DNA of 64,000 nucleotides from Pseudomonadota bacterium (lineage in GTDB: Bacteria; Pseudomonadota; Alphaproteobacteria; Rhizobiales; Rhizobiaceae), in contig JAEYDD010000023.1 in NCBI GenBank assembly GCA_023404095.1, forward strand, positions 1 through 64,000, written 5' to 3'. The translations under genes and the position numbers were made by a program. The first letter of the stretch is position 1. Each line of letters begins with the position of its first letter. This document shows positions 57,815-64,000 of this stretch, in pieces. Below the pieces are notes generated by a model. That model ran no database searches. It was not told the origin of the DNA and saw only the letters and a program-made list of their open reading frames with translations.

Positions 57815-59164
57815 TCAGTTGGTGCCGACGTCGCGCGGCGTGATGCCGTGCTCCTTGGCATAGGCCTCGGACTTTGCATCGATCAGCGGACGAAGCGCCT
57901 CGCGATCCGCCTGCACCCAGTCGCTGACGAGCTCCCAGTTGCTGCCGTTCCACTGCTGCACGCGCACGGCACCACCACCCTCATGGTCGGCGGGCGTCAG
58001 TTGCAGGTTCTGGACGAGCCCGAGGAAGCCGGCCTTCTCCAGCGCTGCGTCATCGAGCTTGAGCTGCTCGAGCGACCATTGGCCCTCCTCTCCGGTGATC
58101 GGCCGGTTGCCGAACTTGGCCTGCGCCTGGCGAACGATCTCAACGGAGATCAGGGCATCGACGAGGCCGGAATTGTAATAGACGCTGCCGAAAGCCTTGG
58201 TGTCGCGCAGGTCGGACTTGCCCGTATCGATGATGTGCTGCTTCAGGCGCTTGTGGATCTCGAAATCGGCGCCGGCGGGATAGGGCGTGAGTGCCAGATA
58301 GCCCTTGGCCGCGTCTCCCGCCGGGATGACGTCCTCTTCGGACGAGGCCCAGACGTCGCCGATGATGCGGTCGGCCGGGAAGCCGAAGCGCTGCGCGGTC
58401 TTGATGGCGACGGGCGTCGACACGCCCCAGGTGCGCAGGAAGATCCAGTCCGGCTTCTGCTCGCGAACCTGCCGCCATTGCGACGACTGCTCGCTGCCCG
58501 GATCGGGCACCGGAATCTGGATGTTCTCGAAGCCGTATTTTTCCGCCAGCAGTGCCAGCGGATCGATTGTCTCGCGCCCATAGGCGCTGTCATGGTAGAC
58601 GGTCGCGATCTTCTTGCCCTTCAGCTTGTCGAAGCCGCCTTCCCGTTCGGCGATGTAATTCACGATGGCCGAAGCCTCGCTGTAGAACGTCACCATCACC
58701 GGGAAGATATAAGGAAACACGCGGCCGTCGGTTGCCTCGGTGCGGCCGTAGGCGAGCGTGACCAAGGGGATCTTGTCCTGAGCTGCGCGGTCGGAAAGCG
58801 CGTAGGCGGCCGGGGCGCCGTTCGGGAAGTAGGCGGAAACCGGGGCGCCGTTCAGGCCGCGCTTGAAGCGCTCGTAGCACTCGATCCCCTTCTCCGCGGT
58901 CCATTCCGTCTCGCATTCCTGCCAGACGATCGGCACGCCGTTGATGCCGCCCTCCACCTCGTTGACGTAGCGGTAGTAATCGATCCGGCCGGCCCAGATC
59001 GATGCGCCGGATGCGGCATAGGGACCGACGCGATAGCTCGCAATCGGGAAGAACTGTTTGTCACTGTCCGGACCGGGCGTCGGATCGATCGCCTGCGCCG
59101 TGCCGGCCAGGATCACGGTGGAGGCGGCAGCTGCGATCGCGCCGCGCAGAAGTGTCTTGAACAT
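57815..59164 (-). CDS. Liv-type binding protein B (system 3, tandem paralogue)
   Basis: The 449-residue protein has a Sec signal (MFKTLLRGAIAAAASTVILA ending AQAID), then ASYRVGPYAASGASIWAGRIDYYRYVNEVEGGINGV. It shares long stretches with the next protein upstream (DYYRYVNEVEGG versus DYFRYINEVEGG; KIATVYHDSAYGR; EQKPDWIFLRTWGVST; AYAKEHGITPR), so the two are clear tandem duplicates. Good ribosome site AAAGGAG. It belongs to a Peripla_BP_6 subgroup about 70 residues longer than the other Liv binding proteins in this window. Confidence 0.9.
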   Translation of the reverse strand: MFKTLLRGAIAAAASTVILAGTAQAIDPTPGPDSDKQFFPIASYRVGPYAASGASIWAGRIDYYRYVNEVEGGINGVPIVWQECETEWTAEKGIECYERFKRGLNGAPVSAYFPNGAPAAYALSDRAAQDKIPLVTLAYGRTEATDGRVFPYIFPVMVTFYSEASAIVNYIAEREGGFDKLKGKKIATVYHDSAYGRETIDPLALLAEKYGFENIQIPVPDPGSEQSSQWRQVREQKPDWIFLRTWGVSTPVAIKTAQRFGFPADRIIGDVWASSEEDVIPAGDAAKGYLALTPYPAGADFEIHKRLKQHIIDTGKSDLRDTKAFGSVYYNSGLVDALISVEIVRQAQAKFGNRPITGEEGQWSLEQLKLDDAALEKAGFLGLVQNLQLTPADHEGGGAVRVQQWNGSNWELVSDWVQADREALRPLIDAKSEAYAKEHGITPRDVGTN

Positions 59165-59224
59165 GAAATTTCTCCTTTGTTGCGACCGTGGACGCGGCAT
59201 CACGCCGCGCCCCGGCGGAGTGGA

Positions 59225-60553
59225 TCAGTTCGTTTCGGTTTCGGGCGTGCGCGGCGTGATGCCGTGTTCCTTGGCGTAGGCGGCAGCCCCTTCCTTGATC
59301 AGCGGGTTGAGCAGTTCGTGGTCGGCCTTGATCCAGTCGGTCTGCAGCACCCATTTCTCGCCGTCCCAGCTCTGGATACGGGCGGCACCACCGCCCTCGT
59401 GATCGGTGGGGGTGATCTGGATTGGCTGGAGCAGCCCCTTGAAGCCGATTTCCTCCAGCCGCTTGTCGTCGATGGTCAGGTGCTCGAAGGCCCAGCGGCC
59501 TTCCTCGCCGTTGAGCGGCCGGGCGCCGAAATGCTTGTAACCGGTGCGCAGTGCTTCCACCGCAAGCGCGGCGTTGACGAGGCCGATATTGTAGTTCACC
59601 GCGCCGAATAGCTTCGGATCGCGCAGATCCGACTTGCCCTTGTCGAGGATCTCGGCCTTCAGGCGCTTGTGGATCTCGAAGTCCGTGCCGCCCGGATAGG
59701 GGGCAAGCGCCGAATAGCCGATCGCCGCCGCGCCGGCCGGGATGGCATCGGATTCCGACCCCGCCCAGACGTCGCCGATGATGCGGTCGGCCGGAAAGCC
59801 GAACCGCTGCGCCGTCTTGAGTGCGACGACGGTGGAGACGCCCCAGGTGCGCAGGAAGATCCAGTCCGGCTTCTGCTCACGGATCTGGCGCCATTGCGGC
59901 GACTGTTCATTGCCGGGATCGGCGACCGGGATCTGGATGTCCTCGAAGCCGTATTTCTCGGCGAGCACTTTCACGGCCGGCTGGCTGGCCCGGCCATAGG
60001 CGCTATCGTGGTAGACGGTCGCGATCTTCAGGCCCTTGAGCTTGTCGAAGCCGCCAACCTTCTCGGCGATGTAGTTGATGCCGGTCGAGGCCTGGCTGTA
60101 GTAGCTGAAGAGCAGCGGGAAGGCATAGGGGAAGACCGTCCCGTCGACCGTCTCCGTCTTGCCGCCGGCCGGATCGATCAGCGGGATCTTGTCGGCTGCG
60201 GCCTTTTCGAGCAGCGCGTAGGTGGCGGGCGTGCCGTGCGTGAAGAAGAAGGCGAGCGGCGAGCCGTTCTTGCCTGCCTTCACCCGTTCATACACTTCGA
60301 CGGTGCGGTCCGGGCTCCATTCCGTCTCGAACTCTTCGTAGTCGAGCTTCACGCCCTCGATGCCGCCCTCGACTTCGTTGATGTAGCGGAAGTAGTCGCG
60401 CTCGCCCGCCCACCACAGTTCGCCGGAGGAGGCGTAGGCGCCGACGCGATAGGTCGGCAGCGGGATGTACTGGGTGACCTCGGCCGCCGAAGCGGGGGCG
60501 ACGCTGGAGAATATGGTGCCGGCAAGAAGGACGGCGGCAAGCAAGCGTTTCAT
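59225..60553 (-). CDS. Liv-type binding protein A (system 3, tandem paralogue)
   Basis: This 442-residue protein starts MKRLLAAVLLAGTIFSSVAP (Sec signal) and continues TQYIPLPTYRVGAYASSGELWWAGERDYFRYINEVEGG. Identity with the copy downstream is high throughout the body and low in the signal region and at the mature N-terminus. Both genes sit between the permease and ATPase genes of the same transporter. Two binding proteins for one membrane set usually mean two ligand specificities. The ribosome site is CCAGGAG. Confidence 0.9.
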   Translation of the reverse strand: MKRLLAAVLLAGTIFSSVAPASAAEVTQYIPLPTYRVGAYASSGELWWAGERDYFRYINEVEGGIEGVKLDYEEFETEWSPDRTVEVYERVKAGKNGSPLAFFFTHGTPATYALLEKAAADKIPLIDPAGGKTETVDGTVFPYAFPLLFSYYSQASTGINYIAEKVGGFDKLKGLKIATVYHDSAYGRASQPAVKVLAEKYGFEDIQIPVADPGNEQSPQWRQIREQKPDWIFLRTWGVSTVVALKTAQRFGFPADRIIGDVWAGSESDAIPAGAAAIGYSALAPYPGGTDFEIHKRLKAEILDKGKSDLRDPKLFGAVNYNIGLVNAALAVEALRTGYKHFGARPLNGEEGRWAFEHLTIDDKRLEEIGFKGLLQPIQITPTDHEGGGAARIQSWDGEKWVLQTDWIKADHELLNPLIKEGAAAYAKEHGITPRTPETETN

Positions 60554-60571
60554 GGGTCGAACTCCTGGGAT

Positions 60572-61624
60572 TTAAGAGGGGAAGAGACGACGGCGGGCAT
60601 TTTGCGCACGCCGCAAACCGAGCAGTCGCGACAGCCCCTCCGGCTCCTTGATGAGGAACCAGATGATGAGGATGCCGAAGATGGCCTTCTGGATGTTCTG
60701 AAGCAGACCCGCGTCGATGCGACCGCTGAAGAGGTATTGGAACAACCAGTCGAGGGCGAGCGGAAGCAGGCTGACAAAAGCCGCTCCGAGATAGGCCCCG
60801 CGGATGGTGCCGAGCCCGCCGATAATGATGATGAAGAGGATCTGGTAGGAGCGCGTCAGGCCGAAGCTCTGCACGCTGGCCGATCCGAGATAGGCGAAGG
60901 CCCAGAGCGCGCCGGCGATGCCGAGGATGAAGCTGGAGACGGCAAAAGCCTGCAGCTTGGCGCGGAAGATCGGCACGCCGATCACCGCTGCGGCGGTGTC
61001 CATGTCGCGGATCGCCATCCAGTTCCGCCCCGTCTGGCTGCGGGTGAGGTTGAACGACAGCAGGGTCAGCAGCGCGACGATGCCGAGCGTCAGGTAGTAT
61101 CGTCCGTGCGGACCGTTTGCATCCAGCCCCAGGAACGACAGGCCACGCGAGAGGGAAATGGTTGCCGACGAGTTGCCGTTGTAGAACCAGGGGAACTTGA
61201 GAAAAAGCCACTCGAAGAAGAACTGGGCGGCGAGCGTGCTGACGATCAGGTAGAATCCCTTGATGCGCGTCGAGGGGATGCCGAAGACAAGACCGACGAG
61301 ACCGGCAATGACCCCGGCCACTACAAGTGCGAACGGCAGAGGCAGTTCCGGAACGCGAAGCTGCAGCGAGAAGGTGGCGTAGGCGCCGACCATCATGAAC
61401 GCGCCGGCACCAAGCGAAAGCTGCCCGGCGTAGCCCGTCAGAAGATTGAGCCCGAGCCCCGCGAGCGACAGGATCAGAAACGGCACGATGATCGCGTTGA
61501 TCCAGTATTCCGAGGCGAGGAAGGGGGCGGAAAGAACGAGCACGAGTGCCGCCGCGCCGGCCACAACCTTCAGGCCCGTATTGTCCACCGGTTCGGCAGC
61601 GACGCGCAGATCTAACTCTGACAT
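60572..61624 (-). CDS. Liv-type ABC transporter permease, LivM family (system 3)
   Basis: The 350-residue permease has LAGLGLNLLTGYAGQLSLGAGAFMMVGAYATF, a LivM hallmark, and MAIRDMDTAAAVIGVPIFRAKLQAFAVSSFILGIAGALWAF. It is 3 bp after the LivH-type gene and 18 bp before binding protein A. About nine hydrophobic segments are evident. Confidence 0.92.
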   Translation of the reverse strand: MSELDLRVAAEPVDNTGLKVVAGAAALVLVLSAPFLASEYWINAIIVPFLILSLAGLGLNLLTGYAGQLSLGAGAFMMVGAYATFSLQLRVPELPLPFALVVAGVIAGLVGLVFGIPSTRIKGFYLIVSTLAAQFFFEWLFLKFPWFYNGNSSATISLSRGLSFLGLDANGPHGRYYLTLGIVALLTLLSFNLTRSQTGRNWMAIRDMDTAAAVIGVPIFRAKLQAFAVSSFILGIAGALWAFAYLGSASVQSFGLTRSYQILFIIIIGGLGTIRGAYLGAAFVSLLPLALDWLFQYLFSGRIDAGLLQNIQKAIFGILIIWFLIKEPEGLSRLLGLRRAQNARRRLFPS

Positions 61625-61627
61625 GGA

Positions 61628-62509
61628 TCAGACCCTTTCGATTTGCCGTTCGCCGAACAGGCCGGCCGGGCGGATGAAGAGGAAAACCAGCGCAAGCGCA
61701 TAGGCGAACCAGGGGGTGATGCCGCCGCCGATGAAGGGGCCGATATAGGTCTCGGCCAGACTTTCGCCCGCGCCCACGATCAGCCCGCCGACAATGGCGC
61801 CGGCAATCGAGGTGAAGCCGCCGATGATCAGCACAGGAAGCGCCTTCAGCACGACCAGCGAGAGCGAGAACTGCACGCCCTGGCGCGCGCCCCAGAGCAG
61901 GCCTGCGACGAGGCCGACCAGGCCCGCCACGGCCCAGACGATCTGCCAGATCCGGTTGATGTCGATGCCGAGCGACAGCGCCGCCCGCGTATCGTCGGCC
62001 ACGCCGCGCAACTGGATGCCGATGCGCGTACGGTTGAAGAGCAGCGAAAGGACCACGACGAGGGCAAGTGCCACCCCGGCAGCGATCAGATCGAACTGGC
62101 TGACCATGATGTCGCCGAAGAAGATCGGAAGGTCGTCGATGCCGAGGTTCAGCGCACGGACCTGCGAGCCCATGATACCCTGCGCCACGCCCTCCACGAC
62201 ATAAGACAGGCCGAGCGTCGCCATGAACAGCGTCATCGGACTGCGATTGGTGAGCGGGCGCAGTAGCAGCTTTTCGATGGCGATCGCCGTTGCGACCAGA
62301 AGCGCCACCGTCAAAGCGATCGCCCCGAAGGCGGGAACGCCCTGGTCGGTCAGCGTGACGAAGGTGAGCGCTGCGAAGAGAAGGATCGAGCCCTGCGCAT
62401 AGTTGAAGACGCCGGACGCCTTGTAGATGAGTACGAAGCCGATCGCGACCAGCGAGTACATGGTGCCGGCGAGCAATCCGCCGATTAGCGTTTCCAGGAA
62501 CATGCTCAT
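61628..62509 (-). CDS. Liv-type ABC transporter permease, LivH family (system 3)
   Basis: This 293-residue permease has LIGGLLAGTMYSLVAIGFVLIYKASGVFNYAQGSILLFAAL (LivH N-terminus, with FNYAQG in place of the common NFAHGE) and VLKALPVLIIGGFTSIAGAIVGGLIVGAGESLAE. The FNYAQG variant is usual in transporters for amides, urea-like and aromatic compounds, but that is a weak hint. It overlaps LivG at ATGA. Confidence 0.92.
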   Translation of the reverse strand: MSMFLETLIGGLLAGTMYSLVAIGFVLIYKASGVFNYAQGSILLFAALTFVTLTDQGVPAFGAIALTVALLVATAIAIEKLLLRPLTNRSPMTLFMATLGLSYVVEGVAQGIMGSQVRALNLGIDDLPIFFGDIMVSQFDLIAAGVALALVVVLSLLFNRTRIGIQLRGVADDTRAALSLGIDINRIWQIVWAVAGLVGLVAGLLWGARQGVQFSLSLVVLKALPVLIIGGFTSIAGAIVGGLIVGAGESLAETYIGPFIGGGITPWFAYALALVFLFIRPAGLFGERQIERV

Positions 62510-63300
62510 GCGGCGCGCTCCGCGTGTTCTGTGCCGAGATAGGCGGCGATGACATCAGGGTTTTCCCGGATCGTGTCCGGAGGCCCGTCGGCGAGCTTGC
62601 GGCCGTAGTCGAGCACCACGACGTGATGGGCGAGCTTCAGGACGATGCCGATGTCGTGCTCGATCAGCACGATCGTCAGCTTCAGCTCCTTGTTGAGGCG
62701 CGCGATGACAGCGGCGATCTCCTGCTTCTCGGCGGCGTTCATTCCGGCCAGCGGCTCGTCGAGCAGCAGCAGGCGGGGTTTCGCCGCGATGGCGCGCGCG
62801 ATCTCCACCTTCTTTTGCACGCCATAGGGCAGGCTTCCGACGATGGTCGAGGCGTGACGGTCGAGATCGAACAGCCGGAGGACCTCGTGCGCCCGCTCGC
62901 GGAAGCGTCGTTCCTCGCCGCGCGCCCGCGGCAGGCGGAAAGCCTCCTCGATCAGCGTCGCCCGCGAATGTCTGGAAAGGCCGGCAATCACATTGTCGAG
63001 CACGCTCATGCCGGAAAAGAGCGCATTGTTCTGGAAGCCGCGCCCGATGCCGCGTCGGGCGGCTTCCAGCGGATGCATGCGGCGGAAATTCTCGCCTTCA
63101 AAAACGATCTCGCCCGATTCCGGAACGTAGACGCCGTTCAGGATATTGAGAAGCGAGCTTTTGCCGGCGCCGTTCGGACCGATCAGCGCGCAGATCTCCT
63201 GACGCTCGACCTGGAAGGTGAGATCCGAAATCGCCTTCACTCCCTTGAAGGACAGCGATACGCTTCTGATTTCAAGAGCGGGAGGCACATCCTTGCTCAT
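62506..63300 (-). CDS. Liv-type ABC transporter ATPase, LivG family (system 3)
   Basis: The 264-residue ATPase has Walker A GPNGAGKSS, GRGFQNNALFSGMSVLDNVIAG, the diverged LivG signature LPYGVQKKVEIARAIA and Walker B LLLLDEPLAGMN, ending YLGTEHAERAA. It begins the Liv system 3 operon (order G-H-M-binding A-binding B-F) with GGAG eight bases before the ATG. A 131-bp gap separates it from the monooxygenase gene upstream. Confidence 0.92.
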   Translation of the reverse strand: MSKDVPPALEIRSVSLSFKGVKAISDLTFQVERQEICALIGPNGAGKSSLLNILNGVYVPESGEIVFEGENFRRMHPLEAARRGIGRGFQNNALFSGMSVLDNVIAGLSRHSRATLIEEAFRLPRARGEERRFRERAHEVLRLFDLDRHASTIVGSLPYGVQKKVEIARAIAAKPRLLLLDEPLAGMNAAEKQEIAAVIARLNKELKLTIVLIEHDIGIVLKLAHHVVVLDYGRKLADGPPDTIRENPDVIAAYLGTEHAERAA

Positions 63301-63431
63301 CTGTAGGGCTCCGTCGTTTCAAGGGCCGCAGGCACGGCTTTCCCTTCGCCAGAACCGCATGGCCATGGCGTCAGCTCCGTTTCTGCGTGGATTTGGCCAG
63401 CCGTTGCGTGAACTGCCAGCCTCGACATTTG

Positions 63432-64000
63432 TCAGGCGGCGTGGTCGGAGGCGGTTGCGGCGGCCTCTTCCCTTTTCACCCTCTCGATGTCCCTGAAGCG
63501 ATGGGCGGGGTGGCTTTCGGGAAGATAGGGACCCTCGCCGAACAGCTTTTCACGAAGCGTGCCTTCCCGGTAACCGGTGGCATAGACGCCGCGCTTTTGC
63601 AGTTCAGGCACCACATAGCCGATCACGTCGGCGAAGGTTTCGTGTGCCAGCGCATAGGCGAGGTTGAAGCCGTCGACATCGGTTTCCTCGACCCATTCCT
63701 GCAAGAGGTCGGCAATCGTACTGGGCGAGCCGACGAAGAGCGGGCCGAGACCGCCGATGCCGCCCCACTTTGCCAGTTCTTCTATCGTCCAGACCTTGTC
63801 GCCTTCGGCCAGATGCTCGACAGCCGAGATGATCGCGTTGGTCTCCACCTTCTTCACCGTATCGGCCGGCTTGTAGTGGCCGAAATCGATGCCGGTCCAG
63901 CCGGACATCAGCACTAGCGCGCCGTCATAGGAGGCATACTTGACGTATTCCTCGTATTTCGCCCGCGCCTTCTCGTCCGTCTCGTCGACGATGATCGTCG
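63432..64000 (-). CDS. NtaA/SnaA/DszA-family LLM monooxygenase, 3' part only
   Basis: About 189 C-terminal residues are present; the start lies beyond the right edge. Reading in frame from 63998 gives TIIVDETDEKARAKYEEYVKYAS, then MSGWTGIDFGHYKPADTV, GGLGPLFVGSPSTIADLLQEW, DVDGFNLAYALAHETFADVI and VPELQKRGVY. This is the typical C-terminus of FMNH2-dependent monooxygenases such as NtaA (nitrilotriacetate), SnaA (pristinamycin) and DszA (sulfone). It adds a further flavin-dependent oxygenase to the island and probably shares the transcript of Liv system 3. Confidence 0.88.
   Translation of the reverse strand, partial: TIIVDETDEKARAKYEEYVKYASYDGALVLMSGWTGIDFGHYKPADTVKKVETNAIISAVEHLAEGDKVWTIEELAKWGGIGGLGPLFVGSPSTIADLLQEWVEETDVDGFNLAYALAHETFADVIGYVVPELQKRGVYATGYREGTLREKLFGEGPYLPESHPAHRFRDIERVKREEAAATASDHAA

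Noticed and set aside
57809..61615. Two very long plus-strand frames (about 600 and 648 codons) across the tandem binding proteins and the permease
   Set aside because: They are antisense to genes with clear families. Their similarity to each other simply mirrors the duplicated genes on the other strand.
60288..62555. A 755-codon minus-strand frame
   Set aside because: It is in a different frame from the LivH and LivM genes that cover the same bases and shows low-complexity Arg/His/Ala content.

Overview
The window looks like a piece of a high-GC alphaproteobacterial replicon, most likely from the Rhizobiales (a Rhizobium/Shinella/Ensifer-like genome). The signs are GC-rich codon use, a very high density of solute-binding-protein transporters, GntR/RpiR/Lrp regulators beside catabolic genes, and ATGA gene overlaps. 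This is an assignment from style, not from a database match. I see no rRNA, tRNA, CRISPR array, insertion sequence or phage gene. Nearly all of the 64 kb is coding, and almost every block is an uptake system joined to catabolic enzymes.

Region by region: 1-254 is the C-terminal tail of an RTX/serralysin-type protein. 476-2542 is a divergent pair, an Lrp/AsnC regulator and a class V PLP enzyme. 2650-10191 (minus) is a tripartite tricarboxylate transporter (TctA, TctB and two TctC-like receptors) with a DctB/DctD-like two-component system. 10392-24802 is the most unusual part: a catabolic locus with a flavoprotein, a cupin, an aspartate-dehydrogenase-like protein, two alpha/beta hydrolase folds, a single-chain cobalamin-dependent mutase-like protein, an acetoin-dehydrogenase-type E1alpha/E1beta/E2 set without E3, a carnitine-dehydrogenase-like enzyme, two SDRs, a ProC-like reductase and a GntR/FCD regulator. 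24950-29662 is its branched-chain-amino-acid-type (Liv) ABC transporter. Copies of the palindrome GTGTCGACAC sit before three divergent or operon-leading genes, and a shorter TGTCGACA lies before gntR, so the locus can be read as one GntR regulon.

29655-34841 carries a PuuB/DadA-like oxidase, a glutamine-synthetase-like ligase, an RpiR regulator, an N-formylglutamate-amidohydrolase-like protein and an isochorismatase-like hydrolase. This resembles catabolism of an amine through a gamma-glutamyl intermediate. 34970-41652 is a second Liv transporter followed by another isochorismatase-like hydrolase and a class III aminotransferase. 41756-48661 is a GntR regulator divergent from a spermidine/putrescine-type ABC transporter, an Asp/Glu/hydantoin racemase and a tandem GNAT protein.

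48761-64000 looks like an organosulfur (or similar heteroatom) scavenging island: an FAD/NAD(P)-binding oxidoreductase, a flavin reductase, a TauABC/SsuABC-like transporter, an SsuD-like monooxygenase, a DszC/SfnB-like flavoprotein, a third Liv transporter with two tandem paralogous binding proteins, and a truncated NtaA/DszA-like monooxygenase at the right edge.

A cross-cutting feature is that six transport operons of four different families carry a stem-loop of unrelated sequence just after a binding-protein gene and before the next transporter gene. This suggests a shared way of over-producing the binding protein from polycistronic mRNA.
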